From NCBI GenBank assembly GCA_003427395.1, contig BFEA01000021.1, positions 3,971,374 through 3,993,025 of the forward strand: 21,652 bases of DNA. The letters run 5' to 3'. The stretch's first letter is position 1, and each line of letters starts with the position of its first letter. Below the pieces are notes generated by a model that was given only the letters and a program-made list of their open reading frames with translations, was not told the origin of the DNA and made no database searches. Below are positions 8,433-17,383 of the stretch, in pieces. The translations under genes and the position numbers were made by a program. Origin of the DNA: Chara braunii. Lineage: Eukaryota; Streptophyta; Charophyceae; Charales; Characeae.

Positions 8433-11400
8433 TCACCATTGTTCCACCGGATCCCTGCTAAAAAATCTGGCCAGTCTCTGCCTCGGGAATGACCCTCTTA
8501 TGCTAGTACCATCAAGATCCTCAAGTTCGAACGTATTTAGTCCCACCAGCTTAGCGATCCTGTAAGGTCCTTTGAATCTCTTTCCGAGCTGCCCAGACCA
8601 TGTGCTTTCAAGGGCCGAGTTTCTAACTAGCACTTTCTCCCCCACCTGGAGTGGCTCTTTCCGAATGTTCCTGACCTGGTCCCACCTTGCTTTGTCCTTC
8701 ATTCGGCTATCCGGTACACGGTTAACTACTTCCTCCAATGCCTCCTCATTCCTGGCGACCTGCTGGCAACGTGCGGTGATTAACTCCTCCGTGGTCAAGT
8801 GCGGATTATCGTCTAATCTATTCCAGGTAGGGACGAGGGCCTCCTCTGGGAAGTCAATCTCCCTTCCATACCATAGCTCCACTGGAATGCATCCCGTCGT
8901 TCTCTTTGGTGTCATGTTTTCGGAGAAGACTGCCTGCTTAAGGTACCGCGGCTAGTTCCCCAAATTGTCTGCAGCAAGCTTAGCGATTGTGTTTTTCAAG
9001 GTCCGGTGCCCCCTTTCTACTGGTGCATTTGCCTCAGGATGGTAGGGCTCAGTGATCTTGATTGGTACGCACAATGTCTTAAGCCTGTTCAACACCTCCT
9101 GGTTAACGAATTTTGTCCCGTTGTCTACTATAAACCTGTGCACGGAGGGGTGCCTTAGGTAGAAATCTTCCACCCAGTCGGCCACTGTTTTCCCCGTCTT
9201 CTTCTTGAGCGCTACGGCCTCTACGTAGCCACTGAGATTATCTCTTGCATCCAAGATGTATCTAAACCCATCTGTCGATACGGGCATAACCGCAAGATCG
9301 AGGTGAACAAGGTGCCCTGGTCCCAGTACCCAAGTGGGCCTAAGGGGCTCGTAAACCCATATAGAGCTCCTTTCTTGACATATTAGACACGTCTGACAGT
9401 ACGTTGCGACCATGCCTGCCATTCCTGGCCAGAAATACAGGGGCACGATCTTTGCAAGTGTCCCCTTGGATGACCGGTGGCCCCCAGCTAGCCCATCATG
9501 CATTGCTTGAATTACGTCCAGCTGCCTAGACCTCCCACAAACGACACGTCTAGGCATCATCCCTTCCTCTTTCTTGAACAGGTGGCCGTTTCTTAGGACA
9601 TACTTTTCGACTTCCTCCCTTGCCTTGGGACTGACTTCCGTGGGTTGTTTGTTTCCTATAAGCAACAGACCGATTTCTTTGAAGACGCCCTCGTACATCT
9701 GTATGAGGAAGAACTCTTGTTCCTTCTGATCCGTACCCTGCTCCTCCTGAGTCTGGTTGACCAGGTATTGGCATTCCTTCTGCGCCCAGGTTTCGGCCAA
9801 CGTCATCACGGTGTCCCGTCCCCCTTGCACGACCATTGCCATCAGTTCCTCTCTGGCCCCAATTTCTGCTCTCCACGAGTCCTTTTCCTCTTTGCGCCTG
9901 ACCGTGGTGACTGGTCCTTCCCTGAGTTCTGCAACTACTGCAGGCGTGCCCTTTTCCAAGGTTTGAATCAGCAGCTGACCTGTTGTAAGCGTTGGGTCGG
10001 CCATTTCGTTATCCACAACAAGGTTCCCCCCTTCGTAATCTAGGAAGGCGTCAATCGGTTCCGCGTCCTCTATTCCCTCCGGCGTGATGCATACCCTACT
10101 CAGCCCATCCGCCCTATTTCGAAGCCCCGCGATCCGCTCAACCTTGTAGTCGAACTGCCATATGAAGCCTATCCATCTGCCGACGGTCGGGTCTATAGGC
10201 TTGTAATTCTTCAGTGCCCCGACAACATTGGTGGAATCGATCCTTAAGATGAATCGCCTTCCGAACAGATATGCCTGGAAGGTCTTAAGGCAATGCAGGA
10301 TCGCTAAGACTTCTTTTTTTAACTGTGAGTACCGTCGTTCTGCCGATTTCAAGGTCCTACTCTCGAATTTGATTGGCCTTTCCTTGCCCTCCTCGCTTTT
10401 CTGTATCAATACGCCTCCTACTGCCATTGGGCCGCCATCTGTCTCTAGAATGAAGGGCCGTCCTACTTCGTCATTGAAGCAGGGTGCTGCTAAGATAACT
10501 CGATCGGATGACAGGATGTCTTTCAGAGTCCGGGCTGCCTCTTCCCTATCCTCGGTCCAATCCATAGTGCCACCTTCCCTAATCATCGCGCGGATAGGTT
10601 CTGCTATCTTTGCGAAACCTTTGATGAAGATCCTCCAGAACCCAACCACCCCTAGGAAGGCTCGTACTTCCGTCGTGGTACGCAGGGGTGTCGGCCACTG
10701 GGAGATCTTATCCGTCTTTGCTGGGTCGGGTCTCCTCCCATAAGCTCCGCAACGAAATCCCAGTATGGTTACTTCCGGGACGGTCAGGATGCTATTGGGT
10801 TCGCTTGCAGTAATATTGTAAACAAGGAATCGCTGGAGTAGGCCCTTAATATCTTGCAAGTGGTCCCGGACAAACTTTCGTACGCCTGGCTCGACCTCCG
10901 TCTCGTCCTTGTACCTTGCGCCTTTTACAGGATTATCATCTACATATGGTTCATACTTTTTCGGAAACATATCCCCTGCGACGGCGAGCATCCTTCTCTG
11001 CGCCTCTGCTACCGCATTTGTAAAACCCATAGGGGTCACTTGCATCTGCAGCTGCCCTACGGGGGTGTGCATTGCGGTGTACGGTCTATCCCTCGCATCG
11101 AGCGGCAACTGATCATATCCTGAGGACAAGTCTACCAGGGAGTAAATACTCCGCCCTGCATGAGATTCAGCCAACAAGTCGGCCTGTGGAAGCGAGCCTG
11201 CGTCCCTAATTGTTACCGCATTGAGCTTTTGCAGGTCCTGGGTCCACCTGAGCGTCTTATTGGGCTTCCTGAACACGAACCACTTGTTCGCGTAGGGGGA
11301 TGCGGTGGGTTCAACCACGAAAGAATCTATCTTAGCTCTAAGCAGGTCGGTGACCTCCGCTGCTATCCCAAACTCGTACGCGGGCCCTTTATCATTCCAA

Positions 11401-11750
11401 CACTCGTGCTGTACGGTGTGGATCCTGACAGGGGGAACTAGCTTTGCGTCCAATCGACCTTTCTGATGATCTTTGAATGCGAAGGCTAAATAAAACTCCT
11501 GGCATGCCTTTCTTATCAACTGAGTTTCTTCCGCTGTTAGAAACCCTTCCACTCCTATTTTCATGGTATCTGCTACCTCGTCTGGTATGCGGTGCCCCTC
11601 CGTTGCGGGTCTCTCCCTTATAACCCGTAGGATCTCCTCCTCTTTTTCCATGGCCTCTTCCTTTGATGTTTCTACTAGGATCCAGACCGGCTTGGCCTTC
11701 TTTCCTACGGGTTTGTATTTTCGCACACTGTCTTCTGGGATCGTTCTCCT
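8433..11750 (-). pseudogene. pol: reverse transcriptase, RNase H and integrase (one internal TAG)
   Basis: This frame encodes the enzymes that copy the element RNA into DNA and integrate it. Residues are numbered from the GTG at 11726. RT spans about 95-320, with D199 in LVDLSSGYD and YVDD at 261-264. RNase H (about 425-545) keeps D430, E472, D497 and D540. Integrase has an HHCC zinc site (H743, H750, C777, C780) and a D810, D868, E904 triad with the D,D(35)E spacing. A TAG at 8954-8952 sits where a Trp is expected between the integrase core and its tail. The same frame then continues to 8433 and carries the GPY/F motif (FKGPYRI). No chromodomain follows. All catalytic residues survive. The frame has no in-frame ATG near its start. 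It is entered from the protease frame at 11756-11750 by -1 frameshifting, or the two are separated by a small indel. Confidence 0.93.
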
Positions 11751-12842
11751 AAAAAATAAACGGTCGGGATCGGCCTTGCTACCTCCAAGACGCGGGGCTG
11801 GATGCTGATTAGTTTCCCATTCAGGCAGTAGCCCTTTTGGACCGCCTCCTCAAATTTAGCAAGCGCTGCGGGGTCCACCCCCACTTTGTGATACCTGATG
11901 GCCTTAACGAGTTGTAATAAATCTGGGATTTCATGTACTACCTCCGACGTTTCGTTCCGGCCTTCCTTTGGTTTGGGCAGGCTGGCCCCAAGTTCGACTT
12001 CCGACTCTTTTTCTGCCACCATAACTTCCAGGGACTCGTCCTCTGGCCTCCTCTTCTTTACGGGCAAGCCTATCTTGATCCATTCCTTTTTACTAAAGGC
12101 CTCCTCAATCATAATTTCTACCCTTTCCCTCATTCCTTCCATTCGCGCGAATGCCCCCTTTCGTGCACTTTCTTCGAATGTTGGCGACCAGGTTGCCAAT
12201 TTGCCCTTCGGAGGGTCCCCTCCAGTTCCGAGGAGTCGGAGGAGTTCCCCGCGACCAGTCACCGGATCCTCTATGTCTACCATGTACGTGCCCTCATGCA
12301 AGTGCATGCCAATCATTTCTACATTGGCGCACCACGGTCTCCCGAGGATTACGTCGTGATCCATTTCTTCCATCACGGTCATCCGCTGAATGGACCAGAT
12401 GGATTTTCGGATTCCTGCCCTGACTGCACATTTGGTGACATACCCTGTGAAAGGAATTTCACCGCCGGCCCCCATGTAGTCCCTGCTACTTCCTTGTTTA
12501 CCGTGCACCCCGTGACCGTTGCGAAATCTCGTCGTATGAGGGTGATTTCTGCTCCGCCGTCCACTAACGCGTCAGTGTGGTGAGTTCCGATTTGAACTTT
12601 AAGTTTCCTAACTGGTAATGCATGAAAGCTAAGCTTTGTCCCGGGTGGCGCCCTCATGACTTCGCCACCTTCACGATCCGGTAGGCTTAGGCGGATGTCC
12701 GCAAAGGCTTTCTCCAAATCTCCCAGGCCCTCTGGAATGCTTTGGAGGTTGGAGACCCCTTGCGGCGCCGCGGCCTCGCCCCGGCCTCTTCCGTGTCCTG
12801 CTCTTGCAGTTCCGGGGCCTCCTCTACCTCTACGCGCCTACG
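11705..12842 (-). pseudogene. Aspartic protease plus long PR-RT linker (frameshifted)
   Basis: Two frames together form this part. The upstream frame (ATG 12717, open from about 12840 with an Arg/Gly-rich leader) holds ALVDGGAEITLI, the retropepsin active-site strand with D53. It ends at 12379 in a run of meaningless residues. The downstream frame (12508-11705) takes over near a run of five G at 12473-12469 and holds the second retropepsin signature, ILGRPW (residues 54-59). A single-base indel at that G run explains the break. The active-site triad is D-G-G instead of the usual D-[ST]-G. After the protease come about 190 residues of hydrophilic linker before the RT junction, longer than usual for gypsy elements. 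The product would process the Gag-Pol precursor. Confidence 0.8.
11750..11756 (-). promoter_or_regulatory. U UUU UUA slippery heptamer at the PR-to-RT junction
   Basis: On the minus strand the protease frame reads TAT TTT TTA, which places a U UUU UUA heptamer in the phase required for -1 ribosomal frameshifting. The zero frame ends at a TAG (11707-11705) 15 codons later. A -1 slip leads exactly into the RT frame. Seven bases downstream GATCC(C)AG (11742-11735) can pair with CTGGATC (11685-11679) across a 49-base loop, a weak candidate stimulator. The rival view is a 2-base GTGTG expansion at 11728-11724 in a formerly continuous frame. Confidence 0.45.
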
Positions 12843-13327
12843 CGTTAGCAACTGCCTAAGTCCTTTAAGCAGCCTCGGGCTGGCTTGCAGCATGGTCTAA
12901 AAGACACCGACACCATGGTACCCAGTAGCTTACTCAAGGTGCCATCGATTTCTGGTGAAGTCAGGATCGGAATTTGATACCTGAACTTCTTCTTTGCCGC
13001 CGTAGCCTTGTCTACCGGTTCGTCCTCCCTTGGCTTCCCATAGACCTTCTCTTGTTCCCCGGCTTCGGTCTCTTGCTGGCCCGTGCTAGTCCCTGCGAGT
13101 TCTTCCATAATTGTATCTTGAATAAGCTTCTTTTCTGCGCCGGCCCGGCGAGTGGTGATATTTACCCTATCCTGGCCATTGCCTTCTAGGATAAAATTGG
13201 CCTGTGGTCCCCGTCCCTTGGGTTGGTCCCAGACAATCTCGGCTATGGGCTCTGCTTCCACGGCAGCTATCTCTAGGTTATTCAGGAGGATGACGGCTCG
13301 TCGCATCCCTCCTGGCGAGTTCCAATT
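12760..13327 (-). pseudogene. Gag C-terminal/pre-protease spacer (two or three frameshifts)
   Basis: The frame 13306-12845 continues from the zinc-knuckle segment, and an indel at a run of five G (13340-13336) separates the two. At about 12898 the frame is lost: the sequence after TCTTTT lacks one base, and the next frame (12893-12687, LLKGLRQLLTRRRVEVEE) takes over. Between about 12810 and 12760 reading must shift again into the protease frame, where an Arg/Gly-rich segment is followed by LEKAFADIRL. No enzyme motif is present. The protein is charged, with Glu/Lys-rich stretches, and probably links nucleocapsid to protease. The exact indel positions are inferred from which frame looks protein-like. 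Confidence 0.65.
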
Positions 13328-13713
13328 TACACGCTCCCCCGTGGTCCGAGGATCTCGCCTTTGAGGGACCTACTGCACCTCTGTCGCTCGATATCGTGAT
13401 TAAGTCTCGGACAGGCCCGTACAAAATGCCCGATCATGGTGCAATACTTGCATTGTTCGTTAGTCGCGTCCCTCCTGCCAAATCCCCGGTTTGCTAAAGC
13501 TGCCGAAACCACGGCCTCTTGGGGCGGGAGGCCGGGTCTGGACACTTGCGCTTGCATTACTAACAGCGCATTTTCCATTTTTTCCATCTTGCTGTCAACC
13601 CCATGCACTCGCTCGTGCATGCTTTCTATCCCTTTCTTAACCTTATCTCCTGTTTTCTCGGTCAGATCTATGACCTCCCCTTCCTTAAGCAGGGCTAGTG
13701 TCTCGGTGACCAC
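13327..13713 (-). pseudogene. Gag nucleocapsid segment: coiled coil and CCHC zinc knuckle
   Basis: This is the continuation of gag in the same frame after an ochre codon (TAA 13719-13717). It starts with a GEVIDLTE stretch (residues 12-19), then a heptad-rich helix (about 25-57), then CKYCTMIGHFVRAC, a C-x2-C-x4-H-x4-C zinc knuckle (C88, C91, H96, C101) that would bind element RNA during packaging. The frame closes at 13327 shortly after GPRG because of a one-base loss in a G run. VIDLT followed by an acidic residue resembles a SUMO-interacting motif, as in the 3' ORF. Confidence 0.88.
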
Positions 13714-13716
13714 TGT

Positions 13717-14973
13717 TTATTCCTCAAGGTCTGTTACGGTGCTAAAGTCCACATCTCTCGTGTATTCGAACTTACTGGTGTGCTGGTATGCTAACAAAAT
13801 CTTATCCTTATCAAACTCGGAGAACTGCCTGAGCAAGTATTTACTCATTATGCGGTCCGTTACCCCGGGAATTCGCAGAGCCACTAACGTGAATGCCCTT
13901 AGGAAATAGTTGTAAGTCGCATAGTTTTTCCTCTGGACTGCGGCTGATTCAGCCTTTGTTGCCATTTTCTCTGCCTTCAAGTATTTCCTCATCATCTCAT
14001 TCCTGGTTTCTTTCCAGGATCCACTGGAGGTGACGATGGCCATAATGTCCCTCCCCAAGCTTAGCGACACGTGCTGCCCTAGGTGCTCCATTTTTTCCTC
14101 TTCCGTCCATTTCAGTAAGGCTGCTAGGTTCTCATAGTCTATTAGAAACTCCGTAATGTTGGCCCCATCGAACGTGAGTTTCTTCTTTGCATCTGCAAGA
14201 TACCCCTGATTCTTGTTTAGTGCCCGGGTGAGGGTGGTGACTGTCCTCTTGAGACCACCTTCGGAGCTACCTGCTTCTCCAGCTGCACTGGTCCCTTCCC
14301 CTTCCTTGTTTTCCCTCTGCTTCTCCCTGGTTTTCGGCGTTCCTTCTGGGTCAAACCATCCTAGAACCCTTTCCCTAAGGCTCATGAGTCGGTCGCACAC
14401 CCCTATTACTTTCGGCGTGGCTGGCAATCGGCTAGTGCTGCTGTCGATGGCAAGTGGGGTCATAGCGCTTTTCGTTCCTTCCGTCGGGGGTTCGTTCTTG
14501 TCCTTCCCCTTCTTGCTAGGCGTTCCTTTGTGATTATTATCCTTCCCCTCGTACCTGGCCTCGTCCTGACCGATCCTGTGTCCCTCACGTGACCCTACGC
14601 CCTGGGGGTCCTCCTCATCCTCGGCCATCATCTGCTCGATAAGCCTTGCCTTAAATTCTGCAGTTTGCTTTTCTATTTCTGCCAATTTACGACTGGCATC
14701 CGAGACTTTTGTCTTTTTAGAGGTGACTCCTGCTGAGTTCCGAGGGCGTGTTCTCATCTCGTTTCCCCCTTCCCTGTTTCTCTGAGGTCCCCTTTTGCTA
14801 CCCCCAGCTTTCCCCGAGCTTTCTCCAATTGAGGAGTCCTTTCCGTCTTCTCGGGTTCCTTCCAGTTTGGCTGACTCTCGATCCCTGGCTGAACCCTCAT
14901 TTCGTTCCCCATCCCCATTCGTGCCCTGACTCCCTCCGCTCTGCTGGTCATCGATCCCTTCCTCAGTCGCCAT
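13717..14973 (-). pseudogene. gag: N-terminal and capsid-like region (ends at a premature TAA)
   Basis: The structural protein of the particle. ATG 14973 (GAAATGGCG context) is preferred over ATG 15003, ten codons upstream, because a TATA-like box would start transcription near 15000. Numbered from 15003, residues 10-100 are Gly/Ser/Arg/Glu-rich and disordered, 100-130 form a charged helix, and 130-250 are again hydrophilic. Residues 275-345 look like the retrotransposon Gag capsid fold (FDGANITEFLIDYENLA, then RDIMAIVTSSGSWKETR). The frame stops at TAA 13719-13717 directly before the zinc-knuckle segment in the same frame, so one transition (CAA to TAA) splits an otherwise continuous gag. 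Confidence 0.88.
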
Positions 14974-15028
14974 TTCTTTACCTAGCCTGCACATGGAAAA
15001 CATTTTTTTGCGAAAAAGTGGCCGGTTG

Positions 15029-15034
15029 TTTATA
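15029..15034 (-). promoter_or_regulatory. TATA-like box upstream of gag
   Basis: TATAAA on the minus strand (15034-15029) lies 26 bases before ATG 15003 and 56 bases before ATG 14973. A second AT-rich word (ATTAATATAA) is at 15095-15086. Spacing would suit a transcript starting near 15000 and using ATG 14973. This would be an internal promoter if the accessory ORFs belong to the same element. The motif alone is weak evidence. Confidence 0.3.
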
Positions 15035-15085
15035 ACTGCCCTAGTCCCGACCCTAAAATCCGCCTATTCCTATTTTCTTTGCGTC

Positions 15086-15322
15086 TTATATTAATCGACC
15101 CGACTCTCCTGACTTTTCTTTCCCAGGGCGTCCTTCAGGTTTTTCTCCCGCCGGGGGACTTGCCGCCGCTGCTTGGCATTTTATCACGGCCGCGCTTTGG
15201 CTCTTAGGGCGGTGTTTGAGCCCAGTGGCCTCCTCATCGAGGGTGGCCCTTTTGGCTTTTCGACCTGCAAATGCCCCAGAGTTTTCAGGTGCGGGTGGTC
15301 TTCCTAGTTCCTCCTTGCCACG
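15086..15322 (-). other. Open hydrophilic frame between ORF A and gag
   Basis: A 78-codon minus-strand frame runs from a TAG (15325-15323) to TAA (15088-15086) without an ATG. Its translation is Lys/Arg/Ala/Gly-rich and protein-like in composition (for example GRKAKRATLDEEATG), similar in character to the disordered Gag N-terminus. It may be a decayed exon or Gag leader. No family is recognised. The rest of 14974-15430 shows no other gene. Confidence 0.25.
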
Positions 15323-15430
15323 CTATTGGTTCGAACGGAACTCCAACCACTGCCCCCTCTATTCATTGATGGCCGCCTACTTATCTTAGTACCCATCCTT
15401 AATTTCCCTATTTCTTTCTGACGCGTTCTC

Positions 15431-16461
15431 TCATGCCGGTCCCTCAGGCCTGCCTTGCTCATCCGGTTCTTCGAACAGGTCGGCCACCCAAGCAAGATAG
15501 TTTTCTCCCATCTCTATTTCCCTAACGATTATTAGTTTTCTCCCATCTCTATTTCCCTAACGATTATTGGTTCATACTCCTCAAACGCCAAGTGAGGCAA
15601 CCCAAATATCAAAATTTCGATCAGGTCAAGTAATTCCCAGGCCTGATTACCCCAGAACGGTCCATGCCTGACCGACACATCGTAAAACATCCCCGTTGTC
15701 TGTGGTCGAAAGTGGTGGATCCAGACCAGGGTCGAATCCACTAGGTCCCTAGCCCTCTTAAGGCTGCCAAATACCAGGTCCACCATGAAGCGGGGGACTC
15801 GGCACCTCAGCCCTGTCATCGGGGCCTCTCGCCAACCTCCTACTTCCACTCGGGTCCTCAACCCCACATTCCTCCTCCCTCGTACTTCCTGGCCTACTCG
15901 GTAGTATTCCCGGTGTATCATCGTGTCCTCATATGTCAGAGTGGCAAGGTCATCTACCGCGCGTCTGATAAGTTCCACTCCGCCTAGCCTTTCCAGCAGA
16001 AAGGGCAGCAGTCTCATCCGGACGTTCTCACTGGGTAATTCAAAGCTCCCGACCATGGCTACCCTAAGGTTTGTTGTTACATCATCCATCCCTGGGTCTG
16101 CGAATCCGATTCCCGCCTGCCACACCAACTGCCACGCCCCCCTGAACATGCTCAATAGATTTTCCCCTGACGCCAACATAACTCCAAACTCCCGCCACCC
16201 ATCCTCTGACATATACAACCGCCCTTTTGCACGCACATGCCCCCGCGGGTCCGGGTTCCATTCCCCACTCTCATCCGCACGCCACTCAACTTTCGTTACT
16301 AAGTAAACCATGTTTTCCGCAAGTTCGACTCCGACCCAGTCCACTACCTGGTGCCAGCCTCCACTCGCCGCCGGTAAGCTGACCTCTATCCCGCCTGGTA
16401 CTTCCCTAGGCGGTTCAATGCCCAAGGGGTGTTCCTCGAGGAACGTCCTTCTTCACGCCAT
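15431..16461 (-). pseudogene. ORF A of an unrecognised tandem family, with a duplicated C-terminal block
   Basis: I do not recognise this family. Residues are numbered from the TTG at 16425. The N-terminal block (about 11-110) matches ORFs B and C: GIEV near the start, a WHQVVDW stretch, YLV, an LYMSEDGW stretch and WQAG. The C-terminal block occurs twice, at about 113-180 (LPFLLERLGG, then REYYRVG) and 186-262 (VPRFMVDLVFG, then MFYDVSVRHGPFWGN). The likely start is ATG 16461: ATG GCG TGA, matching ATG GCG CGA of ORF C, so codon 3 is a nonsense change. The visible frame ends at 15532 in a 35-bp tandem duplication. Without it the ORF runs to 15431. There is no signal peptide, membrane segment or catalytic motif. 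It lies 458 bases upstream of gag on the same strand. Confidence 0.7.
15499..15568. repeat. Exact 35-bp tandem duplication truncating ORF A
   Basis: Positions 15499-15533 and 15534-15568 are identical, directly adjacent, and begin AGTTTTCTCCCATC. The unit is not a multiple of three. It lies at the end of ORF A, so the duplication creates a TAA at 15534-15532. If one copy is ignored, the frame continues to TGA 15433-15431 with residues that align with the tails of ORFs B and C. Perfect identity suggests a recent event. Confidence 0.95.
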
Positions 16462-16583
16462 CACGCGCTCGCCTTTGATCTCGTGTCTCGCAATCCGCGC
16501 TGAACCCTACAATGGCCAGACATCCCATTCCCTTATCTCAGCAATTTTTCCCATATTTGTCTGGCCCCACAGCTTCCCTGCGC

Positions 16584-17330
16584 TTAGTCGAACCATAGTA
16601 CTTCGAACAGTTTGAACACATCATCCACGTAGCAAGGTGTTGCTGCTATCTCACGGCGGATTATGGCCTCCCTAGTTTTCGGGGCCACCTCCTGCCGGTC
16701 ATTCCTTTCGATATCCAAAATGATAAGGACCTACCGGGCTCTATCGCCGTAGAAGGGCCCGTACTTCAAGGACGTCCTATAGAATTCCCCTGCCAGCCAT
16801 GTGCAGTTCACGTGTATTCGCTCCATCGCGTCGGCTACCTCTGTTACATGATCGAAACCCCCAAACCAGTCCGCCACGAATTCGGGTACCCAGGTCTTGA
16901 TTCGGGCGCCGGGCGGTTTAAATTCCTTCCATCCTCCCATCACGACTCTATTGCTAACCGTATCCCATCCTTTGTTGGCAAACCTTTCCCCCGCCTGCCG
17001 AGCCCTTGCTTCAGCGTCCCCTAAAAGCCACATCGGGTTCTGTCCTGCTGCGAGCGTTGTGCAGAACAGGTGCCAACCTTGTTCAGAGAGAACGATCGTC
17101 CCGACTGATTCCACCCTTCCTTCCACAATCTCCTCCCATGCTTCCTGTTCCCTCAACGGGTTCCAAGCACGCTCTATCCATAGGTACGATAGTTCCGGCA
17201 CAATCTCATACCCCCGCCAATCACATGTGGTCCCCTTCCATTCATTGCTCGGCGGTACTGACATCTCTACTCCCCTCACGACTCGTCTTGGTTCCCATGT
17301 GCAGTCCCATAGTTCGAGCTCCCGGACCAT
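16584..17330 (-). pseudogene. ORF B of the same unrecognised family (one internal TAG)
   Basis: The start is ATG 17330. The N-terminal block has GVEMSVP at 20-26, LWIERAW at 50-56, IVLSEQGWHLF at 79-89, LAAGQNP at 93-99 and RQAGERFA at 111-118. The C-terminal block has RVVMGGWKEF at 128-137, VPEFVADWFGG at 148-158, EFYRTSLKYGPFYGD at 182-196. A TAG at 16733-16731 (codon 200) interrupts the frame immediately after the GPFYGD motif. The same frame then continues to TAA 16586-16584 with IIRREIAA and a hydrophobic end that align with the tails of ORFs A and C. The product would have about 248 residues. B carries one C-terminal block where A carries two. The gap to ORF C is only 53 bases. Function is unknown. 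Confidence 0.72.
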
Positions 17331-17383
17331 CGCTCCCTACCTGCACATAGCCGACAACCCGTCTCCCCAGGTAAGCTCCCCCC

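Noticed and set aside
10228-10743. 171-codon + strand ORF opposite RT-RNase H, and similar antisense frames over gag and pol
   Set aside because: These are shadows of strongly supported minus-strand coding sequence with conserved catalytic motifs.
15321-15345. GGTTCGAAC word as a tRNA B box
   Set aside because: No matching A box, acceptor stem or anticodon arm could be placed around it.
15003-15430. 5' LTR between ORF A and gag
   Set aside because: The interval has TATA-like words but no similarity to any left-hand segment was seen. Kept only as the main alternative to the large-element model.
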